A DNA stretch of 64,000 nucleotides, taken from a bacterium (GTDB taxonomy: Bacteria > Myxococcota_A > Bradymonadia > Bradymonadales > Bradymonadaceae). Under the pieces are notes generated by a model, which saw only the letters and a program-made list of their open reading frames with translations, did not search any database and was not told where the DNA came from. This document shows positions 7,520-16,395 of the stretch, piece after piece (position 1 is the stretch's first letter; the number at the start of each line of letters is the position of its first letter). The stretch spans positions 51,159 through 115,158 of the forward strand of contig JAUIBR010000020.1 of NCBI GenBank assembly GCA_030427705.1, read 5' to 3'. A program made the position numbers and the translations under genes.

Positions 7520-10258
7520 ATGTCTGACACCCTCTATATCGTCGATGGTTCGGCCTACATCTACCGCGCGTTCTACGCGATTCGGAATCTTTCCAACTCG
7601 CAGGGGTTTCCCACAAACGCGGTCTTCGGCTTCATTTCGATGCTCCGAAAGCTTCTTGAACAGGAAGACCCCGAGTACCTCGCCGTCACCTTTGACCCAT
7701 TCGGTGCGCCGGAACCGACGTTCCGCACGCAGATTTTTCCGGAGTACAAAGCCAACCGTGATGCGATGCCCGAGGATCTTCGGGTGCAGCTGCCGTACTT
7801 CATCGAGTTCGTTGAGGCGATGAACATTCCCATGCTTAAACTCGATGGGGTCGAAGCTGATGACCTCATTGCGACGATGACAAAGCAGGCGCTCGAAGAA
7901 GATCTGAACGTGTGCATCGTCAGCGCGGACAAGGACCTGATGCAGCTCCTGGGTGATGAGCGCGTGCGCATGATCGATACGATGCGTGACAAGGTGTTTA
8001 CCGAGAAAGAAGCCAAAGAACGATTTGGCGTCGAACCAGACAAGATCCGCTATGTCATGGCCCTGTCGGGGGACAGCAGCGACAACATCCCTGGCGTGCC
8101 TGGCATCGGCGAAAAGACGGGCGGCAAACTCATCGCCGAGTTCGGCGATCTGGAGACGGTGCTGGCTAGCATCGACCAGATTAGTGGCAAAAAGCGCAAA
8201 GAAAATCTGACGGAGTTCGCGGACCAAGCGCGATTGAGCCTGGAATTGGTGACCCTGAAGGAAGACTGCGAAATCGAGTTTGACCTCGAATCACTGAAGG
8301 TCTCGGCGCCCAATCCGGATGCTTTGAACGACCTCATGAGCGTGCTCGAGTTCAAGACCCCGTTTCGGGATATCCGCGCTTGGATGCGGCGTCGCGGTTT
8401 CGAAGAGGGTGTCAGCACTCCGGTGATGCCCAAGCCTGAGCGAATGGCGCCGGAGATCAAAAAGAACTACCGCACGATCTTCACCGAAGCCGAGCTCGAT
8501 GAAGTCATCGAGCTCTGTGCGAAGGCCGACCGTTTCGCGCTCGATCTAGAGACGACGAGTATCGATCCCCTGGATGCCGACATCGTCGGCGTGGCGCTAT
8601 CCTGGGCACCACACGAGGGCTGTTATATTCCGGTCGCACACCGCTATATCGGTGCGCCGGAACAGCTACCGTTGGAGCTCGTGCTTCCCAAACTGAAGGA
8701 TATTTTCGAAAGCGACGCCCATCCGAAGGTCGCCCAGAACTACAAGTATGAATGGCTGGTGTTGAAGCGCCACGGTGTTGCGCTTGATGGCATCGAATGG
8801 GACACGCTGCTAATGAGCTACCTGCTTGATCCGGGCAAGAATTCGCACGGTCTCGACACCATCGCGCAAGATTACCTACGGCACGAAACTATCAAGTACA
8901 GCGACGTTGCAGGGAAAGGAAAAGACCAGCTCAATTTCGAGATGGTCGATATCCAGAAAGCCACTGACTACGCCAGTGAGGATGCGGATGTCACACTCCT
9001 GGCTTGTAACAAGCTGGAACCGACGGTCATCGAGGCGGAGCTTCGCGGAATCCATGACGATATCGAGCGCCCGCTATCGATTGTCCTGGCGCGAATGGAA
9101 GAGGCAGGAATCTGCGTCGACACCCAGATCTTGGCTGAGCTTGGTGAAGCCATGCAAAAAGACTTGGATGTCCTACAGGCTCAAATCGACGAAGTCGCTG
9201 GCCAATCGCTCAACGCAAACAGCCCGGTGCAGCTGCGAGAGGTCCTCTTCGATAAGCTTGGCCTTCCCGTAAAGAAGCGCACCCGAACTGGCCCATCGAC
9301 AGACCAATCGGTCTTGGAACAGCTGATGGAGCTGCACGAATTGCCAGGACTTATCCTCGAGTACCGCAGCTTCTCGAAACTGAAGGGCACGTACATTGAC
9401 GCCCTTCCTGCACTTATTCGCGAAGACTCTGGCCGCATCCACACCGACTTTAACCAAGCCGTGGCAGCGACTGGCCGGCTGTCGTCTTCGAATCCAAATC
9501 TGCAGAATATTCCGGTCCGAAGCGACCGTGGACGCGAGATCCGAAAGGCATTCATACCGGGCGCAGGTAAGAAGCTGATAGTCGCTGACTACTCGCAGAT
9601 TGAGCTTCGCATCATGGCCCATATGTCAGGCGATCCTAAGCTCATTGAAGCCTACCAGAACGGGGACGATATCCACCGCGTGACGGCATCCCAAATCTTT
9701 GACGTTGCTTTGGACGAGGTCACGACCGACCAGCGACGGGCCGGCAAGACCATCAACTTTGGCGTCATGTATGGGATGGGACCAAACCGGCTCGCGCGGG
9801 ACCTGAAAATCAAGCGCAAAGAGGCGAAGCAGTACATCACGAACTACTTTGAACGCTATCAGGGCGTTCAAGCATTCTTTGAACAACTGCGTAACCATGC
9901 ACGCGAAGTTGGTTATGCCGAAACGATGTTCGGCCGACGGCGAATTCTTGAGCAGATCAATGGGTTTGGCGGACAGCGTGCATTCGCCGAGCGCGTGGCG
10001 GTGAACATGCCAATCCAGGGGACCGCCGCGGATATCATCAAGATTGCGATGCTCAATATCCAATCGGAGATCGACGCGGATGACCTACCGTTGACCATGC
10101 TGTTGCAGGTTCACGATGAACTGGTCTTTGAAGTGGATGAGAGCCGCGTGCTGGACGCATCGCGTTTGATTCGCTCAAAGATGGAGGGTGTTATCGAGCT
10201 CGATGCACCGTTGGAAGTTGAATTGGGCGTCGGCCAGAACTGGCTGGACGCCAAGTAG
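7520..10258 (+). CDS. polA: DNA polymerase I
   Basis: 912 residues, the usual length for the three-domain enzyme. The N-terminal 5'-3' exonuclease (about 1-290) has DGSAYIYRAFYA, LDGVEADDLI and SGDSSDNIPGVPGIG. The 3'-5' exonuclease (about 320-500) keeps its first acidic motif (ALDLETTS), so proofreading is probably active. The polymerase has motif A (VADYSQIELRI), motif B (RRAGKTINFGVMYGMG) and motif C (LLQVHDELVFEV). It fills gaps and removes primers in replication and excision repair. The stop meets the stop of a small gene on the other strand base to base. Confidence 0.98.
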   Translation: MSDTLYIVDGSAYIYRAFYAIRNLSNSQGFPTNAVFGFISMLRKLLEQEDPEYLAVTFDPFGAPEPTFRTQIFPEYKANRDAMPEDLRVQLPYFIEFVEAMNIPMLKLDGVEADDLIATMTKQALEEDLNVCIVSADKDLMQLLGDERVRMIDTMRDKVFTEKEAKERFGVEPDKIRYVMALSGDSSDNIPGVPGIGEKTGGKLIAEFGDLETVLASIDQISGKKRKENLTEFADQARLSLELVTLKEDCEIEFDLESLKVSAPNPDALNDLMSVLEFKTPFRDIRAWMRRRGFEEGVSTPVMPKPERMAPEIKKNYRTIFTEAELDEVIELCAKADRFALDLETTSIDPLDADIVGVALSWAPHEGCYIPVAHRYIGAPEQLPLELVLPKLKDIFESDAHPKVAQNYKYEWLVLKRHGVALDGIEWDTLLMSYLLDPGKNSHGLDTIAQDYLRHETIKYSDVAGKGKDQLNFEMVDIQKATDYASEDADVTLLACNKLEPTVIEAELRGIHDDIERPLSIVLARMEEAGICVDTQILAELGEAMQKDLDVLQAQIDEVAGQSLNANSPVQLREVLFDKLGLPVKKRTRTGPSTDQSVLEQLMELHELPGLILEYRSFSKLKGTYIDALPALIREDSGRIHTDFNQAVAATGRLSSSNPNLQNIPVRSDRGREIRKAFIPGAGKKLIVADYSQIELRIMAHMSGDPKLIEAYQNGDDIHRVTASQIFDVALDEVTTDQRRAGKTINFGVMYGMGPNRLARDLKIKRKEAKQYITNYFERYQGVQAFFEQLRNHAREVGYAETMFGRRRILEQINGFGGQRAFAERVAVNMPIQGTAADIIKIAMLNIQSEIDADDLPLTMLLQVHDELVFEVDESRVLDASRLIRSKMEGVIELDAPLEVELGVGQNWLDAK

Positions 10259-10411
10259 CTACTCTTCCTCTTGCGCAGCCTCTTCGTCTTCGCCCTCTTC
10301 GGCTTTGGCTTCGCGCGCAGCGGCCGGACGCATCAATTTTTGGGTCGACCGAGTTGGACGTTCTGGCGTTTGCTCGGTTGATTCTTCGTTTTCGTCGACT
10401 TCTTTGTTCAT
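10259..10411 (-). CDS. 50-residue acidic small protein
   Basis: ATG at 10409-10411, with GAGG about 6 bases upstream on the minus strand, opens a 50-residue frame ending right at the polA stop. Fifteen residues are Glu and the C-terminal third is almost only E, D and A (EEGEDEEAAQEEE). It has no membrane segment and is probably disordered. It lies 10 bp behind the UreH/TauE-like membrane gene, suggesting co-transcription. An acidic tail of this kind could bind metal or a partner protein, but this is a guess. Confidence 0.6.
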   Translation of the reverse strand: MNKEVDENEESTEQTPERPTRSTQKLMRPAAAREAKAEEGEDEEAAQEEE

Positions 10412-10421
10412 GGCATCCTCG

Positions 10422-11159
10422 CTACCACAGCATGATTACCAGCTTCTCCCCGAATAACTCGAAGGGCAGGTGCACATGCTCAATCCAACCGTGTGTGGCT
10501 GCTGTGATGAGGCCTAACCATACGCCAGATATCAGGAAAGCCCAAGGTACGATCACGTCTTTACTGACCCCTTTCAGCCCCAAACCCGCAGCAATTGAGA
10601 CGCTCATCAGGGTTGGTGTGGTCATTAACACCAGCACGATCATCACGCCCGCCCCATGAATTGGGCTGTGGGTTGAGATCGCCACACCCAAGACCCAAAA
10701 CATCAACATACAGGGCAAAAACCCAAGCAACATGCCGGTGACAAACGCCCGCACCAGCGGAGATGTTGCTTTCGAGCCCGTTTTCAATGCGCCCGCAACG
10801 ATCTTTCCGGTTCGTCCGGCAATGGCAGAAGCCCAGTTAGGTAGCCGCCTTGCGATGAATTTGAACTGAGTGATCCCGATCAGAATCATCGCTGCGGCCA
10901 ACACAAATCCAGCACCGTTGGTGAAACGCGATAATCCGGACTCAAATGCGGCACCAAAGAGACCTGCTAGCGCCCCCATCACGCCATAGGTAATTGCGCG
11001 ACCAATCTGGTAGGCCGCGACCATCTGGATGCGTTGACCGGTCGTCTTTCCGGCGACCGTTACGCCCGCGATCAACGGTCCGCACATGCCGGCACAGTGG
11101 AACGTGACCCACAGCAACCCAATGGATACGACCTGAATGTAAAAGGCCTGAGCTTCCAT
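10422..11159 (-). CDS. UreH/TauE-SafE-like membrane protein of cbb3 loci
   Basis: 245 residues with about six membrane segments. The N-terminal WVTFHCAGMCGP motif is the mark of the UreH-like (TauE/SafE superfamily) proteins that sit in or beside cbb3 oxidase operons, where a role in metal or thiol handling during oxidase maturation has been suggested. A second copper-site-like stretch is not evident. The start is uncertain: an ATG giving MEAQAFYIQ fits the family best, while an upstream ATG (15 bases) and a TTG (42 bases) are also open. It diverges from ccoNO, which supports a shared function. Confidence 0.85.
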   Translation of the reverse strand: MEAQAFYIQVVSIGLLWVTFHCAGMCGPLIAGVTVAGKTTGQRIQMVAAYQIGRAITYGVMGALAGLFGAAFESGLSRFTNGAGFVLAAAMILIGITQFKFIARRLPNWASAIAGRTGKIVAGALKTGSKATSPLVRAFVTGMLLGFLPCMLMFWVLGVAISTHSPIHGAGVMIVLVLMTTPTLMSVSIAAGLGLKGVSKDVIVPWAFLISGVWLGLITAATHGWIEHVHLPFELFGEKLVIMLW

Positions 11160-11489
11160 GATTGGACTCAACATCAGTCGACGGGAATGTACCCGACTCA
11201 ACCACAGTGAGCAATCTTTGCGCCAGCGGATGAATGTCCCAAGCGCTAGATTTCACGGGACAATCTGCGAATACCGTGATAATCCTCGGCGCAATTCTGA
11301 CGCAGGTTCAGACATGGGCGCAATTATTTCGCACCCCTGATGCTTGGGTAGACACATGGCTACACCTCAACGTATTGATTTCGCGGGTTGATCGACAATT
11401 TTCGCGGCTAGACCAGATCTGGCACGAGTCTTGACCTAGCACACGCCGACCCGAGAAGCGGAGTGAATGGTAATGAATAGGAGGAAAAC
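11160..11489 (+). promoter_or_regulatory. Divergent promoter region upstream of cbb3 oxidase
   Basis: This gap of about 330 bases separates the UreH-like gene from ccoNO. I see no perfect FNR box; a single TTGAT half-site lies at 11388-11392. A sigma-54-like element, TGGCACG-N4-TTG (from 11420), has GG in place but GA instead of GC at the -12 position. A 66-residue frame exists (11234-11434) without clear coding signs. AGGAGG lies 8 bases before the ccoNO GTG start. Confidence 0.4.
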
Positions 11490-13709
11490 GTGAGTTCCAG
11501 TACCGAATCGAGCCCGAAGTCAGCGCTCGAGAAGGTCGTGTACGACGACAAAGTTGTACGGGCTTTCTTGTGGGCCACCATGATTTGGGGCGTTATTGGA
11601 ATGCTCGCCGGCGTTGTGCTGGCGCTTCAGATCGCTTGGTTCCCCGCGAACCAGACCGAGTTCTTTACGTTTGGGCGACTTCGTCCACTTCACACCAATG
11701 CGGTGATTTTTGCGTTCGCAGGTAACGCAATTTTCACGGCGGTGTATTACTCGACGCAGCGACTGATGAAGACGCGCATGTTCAACGACATGTTGAGCTG
11801 GGTCCACTTCGTGGGTTGGCAGCTCATCATCGTTAGCGCGGCGATTACACTCCCGCTTGGCATCACACAATCTCGCGAATACGCGGAATTGGAGTGGCCG
11901 ATCGACATTGCCATCACGGTGATTTGGGTTGTGTTTGCGGTGAACTTCTTTGGCACGCTAATCAAGCGTCGCGAGAAGCATATCTACGTCGCAATCTGGT
12001 TCTACATCGCGTCGATCGTGACGGTTGCGGTGCTGCACATCTTCAACAACCTCGTCGTGCCAGTCGGGTTGTTCAAGAGCTATTCAGCATTCGCAGGGGT
12101 TCAAGACGCGCTGATTCAGTGGTGGTATGGACACAACGCCGTTGCGTTCTTCCTGACCACTCCGTTCTTGGGCTTGATGTATTACTTCCTGCCCAAAGCC
12201 GCTGAACGCCCGGTTTTCTCGTACAAACTGTCCATCGTCCACTTCTGGTCGTTGGTGTTCATCTATATCTGGGCTGGACCGCACCACCTTCACTACACGG
12301 CGCTTCCTGAGTGGGCGTCGACGATGGGGATGGTGTTCTCGATCATGCTTTGGATGCCCAGCTGGGGCGGCATGATCAACGGTCTCTTCACACTTCGTGG
12401 TGCCTGGCACAAATTGCGCGACGATCCCGTCCTGAAGTTCTTCGTGGTCGGAATCACGTTCTACGGCATGTCCACGTTTGAAGGTCCGATGTTGTCCGTG
12501 AAGATGGTCAACTCGTTGAGCCACTACACCGACTGGACCATCGCGCACGTTCACAGTGGTGCGCTTGGATGGAACGGTTTCATGACCTTCGGCATGATCT
12601 ACTGGTTGCTGCCTCGTCTTTGGGATGGTGAATACAACAAGAAGCTCGCCAACTGGCACTTCTGGTTGGGCACAGTCGGTATTCTGCTTTACGTCATCGC
12701 CATGTACTCCGCTGGAGTGACGCAGGGTCTGATGTGGCGTGCCTTCGATGAAACTGGGCGTCTGATGTACCCCGATTTCATGGAGACGGTCATTCAGTTG
12801 ATGCCAATGTACTGGGTCCGCGTCCTTGGTGGCCTGCTCTACCTCAGCGGCGTCCTGCTCTCGATCTACAACATCGTCCACACGATGAAAGGCGGCGCGC
12901 GTCCAGACACCGAAGTCCAAGTTCCTTCGCCAACCTGGCGTAAGAAGAAGGACCGCGGCGAAGACGGTTCGGTTGGCGGTCGCAAGACCTATGACGAAGC
13001 ACTCTTCGGGCTGGATAAGATCGTTGGAGACGGTTGGCACCGAGCTCTTGAGGGCTGGCCGATGGTCTTCACGGCACTGACAACCGGTGCTGTCCTCATT
13101 GGCGGCGCGGTTGAGATCATTCCGATGGTGATGGTCGATTCCAACGTTCCGCGTATCAAAACGGTCACGCCGTACACGCCGCTCGAATTGGAAGGCCGCG
13201 ACATCTACGTGTCCGAGGGTTGTTACAACTGTCACTCGCAGATGGTTCGCCCCATGCTTCACGAAGTTGAGCGCTACGGTGAATACTCGAAACCTGGCGA
13301 GTTTGTGTACGACCACCCATTCCAATGGGGGTCGAAGCGAACCGGTCCAGACCTCCATCGTGTGGGTGGGAAGTACCCTCACCTCTGGCACGTCCGTCAC
13401 ATGGAGAACCCACGCTCGACAACGCCTAACTCAATCATGCCGCCTTACGCGTGGTTGCTTGAGAAGGAGCTCGATCTGAGCAACACGCAGGCGAAGCTCG
13501 AAGCGCAGATGATGCTTGGGGTTCCTTACACGCCGGCACAAGCCGACAACGCGCTGCAATCCGCACAAGACCAGGCGAAAGCCATCGCGGATGAAGTGGC
13601 AGCACAAGGTGGCCCACAAGGGCTCGAAAACAAACAAATCGTGGCCCTCGTCGCTTACCTTCAGCGGCTTGGCGTAGACATCAAGAAGACTGCCACGGAG
13701 GAAAAATAA
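11490..13709 (+). CDS. ccoNO: cbb3-type cytochrome c oxidase, subunit I-II fusion
   Basis: 739 residues starting at GTG behind a strong AGGAGG. Residues 1 to about 480 are CcoN, the twelve-helix catalytic subunit with the heme ligands in [36 protein letters not shown] and [12 protein letters not shown]. After a charged linker (about 485-520), one membrane helix and a single heme c site (CYNCHSQ, about 578) make up CcoO. Separate CcoN and CcoO are the common form; fusions occur in Bacteroidetes and some Deltaproteobacteria. It reduces O2 to water with high affinity and pumps protons at the inner membrane. It heads the ccoNO-Q-P-G-H-I-S locus. Confidence 0.97.
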   Translation: MSSSTESSPKSALEKVVYDDKVVRAFLWATMIWGVIGMLAGVVLALQIAWFPANQTEFFTFGRLRPLHTNAVIFAFAGNAIFTAVYYSTQRLMKTRMFNDMLSWVHFVGWQLIIVSAAITLPLGITQSREYAELEWPIDIAITVIWVVFAVNFFGTLIKRREKHIYVAIWFYIASIVTVAVLHIFNNLVVPVGLFKSYSAFAGVQDALIQWWYGHNAVAFFLTTPFLGLMYYFLPKAAERPVFSYKLSIVHFWSLVFIYIWAGPHHLHYTALPEWASTMGMVFSIMLWMPSWGGMINGLFTLRGAWHKLRDDPVLKFFVVGITFYGMSTFEGPMLSVKMVNSLSHYTDWTIAHVHSGALGWNGFMTFGMIYWLLPRLWDGEYNKKLANWHFWLGTVGILLYVIAMYSAGVTQGLMWRAFDETGRLMYPDFMETVIQLMPMYWVRVLGGLLYLSGVLLSIYNIVHTMKGGARPDTEVQVPSPTWRKKKDRGEDGSVGGRKTYDEALFGLDKIVGDGWHRALEGWPMVFTALTTGAVLIGGAVEIIPMVMVDSNVPRIKTVTPYTPLELEGRDIYVSEGCYNCHSQMVRPMLHEVERYGEYSKPGEFVYDHPFQWGSKRTGPDLHRVGGKYPHLWHVRHMENPRSTTPNSIMPPYAWLLEKELDLSNTQAKLEAQMMLGVPYTPAQADNALQSAQDQAKAIADEVAAQGGPQGLENKQIVALVAYLQRLGVDIKKTATEEK

Positions 13710-13879
13710 TGAAACGAGAAGTCATGGAAAACGCAGACCTCGCCATCTTCGCTGAGGTTGGAATCATTATCTTCATGGTCGTCTTTTTGGCCGTCATCGT
13801 GCGCGTCGTATTCATGAGCAAATCCGAGGCCGATGAGATTGGTCGCTTGCCACTTGAAGACGGGGAGGTGATGACGTGA
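13709..13879 (+). CDS. ccoQ: cbb3 oxidase small subunit CcoQ
   Basis: 56 residues; its ATG shares one base with the ccoNO stop and its end overlaps the ccoP start by 4 bp, so translation is coupled on both sides. One membrane helix (about 12-34, AEVGIIIFMVVFLAVIVR) is followed by an acidic tail. Size, topology and position identify it as CcoQ, which stabilises the oxidase complex. Confidence 0.85.
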   Translation: MKREVMENADLAIFAEVGIIIFMVVFLAVIVRVVFMSKSEADEIGRLPLEDGEVMT

Positions 13880-14451
13880 GTAGCGAAAATCAAGACTACC
13901 CAGACATCCTGACATCCCACAATTACGACGGGATTCAGGAGTTCGATAACCCGATGCCCTTCTGGTGGAAGGCGATCTTCGTCCTCACCGTCTTTTGGGC
14001 TGGCTTCTATGTATTCGCCATCGAGTTTGGCTTCATCAATACGTACGAGAAGAATCTCTACGCAGAGAATGAGGAAATCAAAGTCATCCGTGCGAAGCAG
14101 AAGAAGGATGCACCCAAAGTGGATGAGGCCATGTTGTTGGCTGCGGTCGACAAAGAAGACGTCATCGCAAGCGGCGCAAAGGTGTACACATCAACATGTG
14201 CCTCCTGCCACGGCGGAGCAGGTGAAGGCCTCATCGGTCCAAACCTGACCGACGATCACTGGCTACATGGCGCATCACCGATGGAGAACTACAACACCAT
14301 CGTCAACGGTGTGGCCGAAAAAGGCATGCCGCCCTGGGGTCAGGTGCTTTCACCGGAAGATTCCATCGCGGTCACCGCTTATATCCGTACCTTGCGCGGC
14401 ACGAATCCTCCCAACGCCAAAGAGCCCCAGGGCGAAAAGGTCGCGAACTAA
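13876..14451 (+). CDS. ccoP: cbb3 oxidase subunit III (CcoP), monoheme
   Basis: 191 residues starting at GTG inside the end of ccoQ. The N-terminus is the FixP_N domain (HNYDGIQEFDNPMPFWW and one membrane helix, about 30-55). The C-terminal periplasmic domain has a single heme site, CASCHGG (about 111-117), and a distal Met ligand in KGMPPWG. Most CcoP proteins carry two hemes; this one has only one, as in some fused-subunit oxidases. It passes electrons from soluble cytochromes to the CcoO heme. Confidence 0.95.
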   Translation: MSSENQDYPDILTSHNYDGIQEFDNPMPFWWKAIFVLTVFWAGFYVFAIEFGFINTYEKNLYAENEEIKVIRAKQKKDAPKVDEAMLLAAVDKEDVIASGAKVYTSTCASCHGGAGEGLIGPNLTDDHWLHGASPMENYNTIVNGVAEKGMPPWGQVLSPEDSIAVTAYIRTLRGTNPPNAKEPQGEKVAN

Positions 14452-14467
14452 GACGTGAGCAGTAACG

Positions 14468-15919
14468 ATGTCGGACGGACCTAAAATACTCGAATCTCCA
14501 GAAGATGTGCTGTCGACCCTCCACGCGGACGGTCGACGGCGCTGGATGTATCCAGTTCTGAGCAAGGGCGGACACCTCAAGCAGCGCTTTGTCGTGGCTT
14601 GGGTGCTCATCGTCTTTTTTGTCGCATTGCCGATGATTTCGGTTGGCGGCAAACCTGCTATCTTTTTGGACATCATGCAGCGTGAGTTCACGTTTTTTGG
14701 ACTGACGCTGTATGCGACCGACACGTTACTGCTGATGCTATTCTTGCTCAGCGCGTTCATGTTTGTCATTTGGTTCACTGCACTATTTGGCCGGGTTTGG
14801 TGCGGATGGGCATGTCCGCAAACCGTGTACATGGAATTCGTGTACCGTCCGATTGAACGCTTCTTCGAGGGCAAGGAATCCCAGCGCAAGCGCCGCGATG
14901 AAGGCCCACTTACCGGTGAGAAGTTCATCCGGAAATTCGGGAAATACGCATTCTATCTTGTGATTTCCGCATTCCTTGCCCACACGTTCGTCGCCTACTT
15001 CGTCAGCTGGGATGCCTTACTCAACTGGATGACCTCCTCTCCAACCGACCATTGGGGCTTCTTCGTCATGATGGCCGGTACGACAGGGTTGATGTTGTTC
15101 AACTTCTCGTATTTCCGCGAGCAGATGTGCACCATCGCTTGTCCATATGCCCGCATCCAGTCCGTGCTTCAGGACCGCGACTCGATGATCGTTAGCTACG
15201 TCCCTTCCCGTGGGGAAGCTCGTGGTCGACGTACCAAAGAGCAACGAAAGGCCGAAAAGGCCGGTGAGGACATCGGATTGGGCGATTGCATCGACTGCAA
15301 CGCCTGCGTCCGAACGTGTCCAACAGGCATCGACATCCGTGACGGACTGCAAATGGAGTGCATTGGCTGCACCCAGTGCATCGACGCGTGCAACAACATC
15401 ATGGATGGGATCGGCAAGCCTCACGGCCTGATCAAGTACACCTCCGAGAACGCCCTCGAAGGTGGAAAATCGAGCATGCTGCGCGGCCGAACCATCGTCT
15501 ACACACTGTTTTTGACGATCCTCATTTCGGCCTTCACATACCAGCTCCTTCACCGAGTTCCGGTCGAGGTCAATGTGGGCCGTGTCGTCGCGAAAGGGCA
15601 GCCACTGTTCAGCACGCTCGATGGCGGTCAGGTCATGAACCGATTGCGCTTCCGAGTTCAAAACCGAACTGGGGACGCTGCAACCTTTGAAATCAAAGTC
15701 CTCGAACCCGCAGGGGCCGAGATTAAGAATATTGGCCAGCCACAGATCCAAGTCGGTGCAGGCGAGACCAAGCGCGTCGAAGCGTTTGTCGTTGTCCCCG
15801 CGGACAAATTCGTCGGTGGCTCGGTGCCCGGCAAGTTCCAGATCACCAATAGCGATGGCTCTCTTTCAGCACAAAAAGACTTTGTGCTGCTCGGCCCATC
15901 CACACAGGCAAAACCATGA
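14468..15919 (+). CDS. ccoG: Cytochrome oxidase accessory protein CcoG (FixG)
   Basis: 483 residues, inner membrane. Several helices in the N-terminal 230 residues include the cysteine sites GWACPQT and CTIACPYAR. A double 4Fe-4S ferredoxin-like region follows (CIDCNACVRTCPTGID and CIGCTQCIDACN, about 275-320), then another helix and an Ig-like IG_FixG periplasmic domain. In CcoG this cluster domain reduces Cu(II) to Cu(I) for oxidase assembly. It overlaps ccoH by 4 bp. Confidence 0.96.
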   Translation: MSDGPKILESPEDVLSTLHADGRRRWMYPVLSKGGHLKQRFVVAWVLIVFFVALPMISVGGKPAIFLDIMQREFTFFGLTLYATDTLLLMLFLLSAFMFVIWFTALFGRVWCGWACPQTVYMEFVYRPIERFFEGKESQRKRRDEGPLTGEKFIRKFGKYAFYLVISAFLAHTFVAYFVSWDALLNWMTSSPTDHWGFFVMMAGTTGLMLFNFSYFREQMCTIACPYARIQSVLQDRDSMIVSYVPSRGEARGRRTKEQRKAEKAGEDIGLGDCIDCNACVRTCPTGIDIRDGLQMECIGCTQCIDACNNIMDGIGKPHGLIKYTSENALEGGKSSMLRGRTIVYTLFLTILISAFTYQLLHRVPVEVNVGRVVAKGQPLFSTLDGGQVMNRLRFRVQNRTGDAATFEIKVLEPAGAEIKNIGQPQIQVGAGETKRVEAFVVVPADKFVGGSVPGKFQITNSDGSLSAQKDFVLLGPSTQAKP

Positions 15920-16395
15920 TCAAAAAGATCCCCGAACATATCTTCTGGCCTGGAATGGTCTTCGCGATCCTGGGAATGAGTGTGATCGCGAACATGGTCT
16001 TGCTCTACAAAGCATCCAACGATGGTGGCGCTCAGATCATCGAGAACTACTACGACAAGGCTGCGCATTGGGATGAAACAAAGGCCAAGGCCAGCGAATC
16101 ATCATCATTGGGCTGGGCAACGCAGATCGAAGTCACCGGCTCAGGGTCGCATCGTGTCGTCGTCGTAAGAATCGCGGACCCGAACGGACCGGTAACTTCG
16201 CTGAAACCCACGGTCACGCTTCGCGACCCAACCCTTATTGACCCGGTCGCATCAGCCGAGATGGTGCTCACAGGCGACACGTACGTGGCGACTATCCCGT
16301 TTCCACGCAATGGCCTTTGGGATGTCCAGATTCAGGCTGAGCACCAGGGCATCGCGTTCGACCACACACAACGATTGGATGTGAGAAATCCTTGA
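15916..16395 (+). CDS. ccoH: FixH family protein (CcoH)
   Basis: 159 residues with one N-terminal membrane helix (about 10-35) and a periplasmic beta-sandwich. YDKAAHWDETKAKA after the helix is the family signature. FixH/CcoH is needed for assembly or stability of cbb3 oxidase and stays close to the CcoNOP complex. It overlaps ccoG and ccoI by 4 bp each, so the three are translationally coupled. Confidence 0.92.
   Translation: MIKKIPEHIFWPGMVFAILGMSVIANMVLLYKASNDGGAQIIENYYDKAAHWDETKAKASESSSLGWATQIEVTGSGSHRVVVVRIADPNGPVTSLKPTVTLRDPTLIDPVASAEMVLTGDTYVATIPFPRNGLWDVQIQAEHQGIAFDHTQRLDVRNP

Noticed and set aside
11234..11434. 66-residue plus-strand ORF between the UreH-like gene and ccoNO
   Set aside because: Weak ribosome site, mixed codon use and no motif. 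It would occupy the divergent promoter region.
12084..13400. 438-residue reverse frame inside ccoNO
   Set aside because: It is the antisense of a strongly supported oxidase gene. It is His/Arg/Asp-rich, as expected for a shadow frame, and has no known motif.
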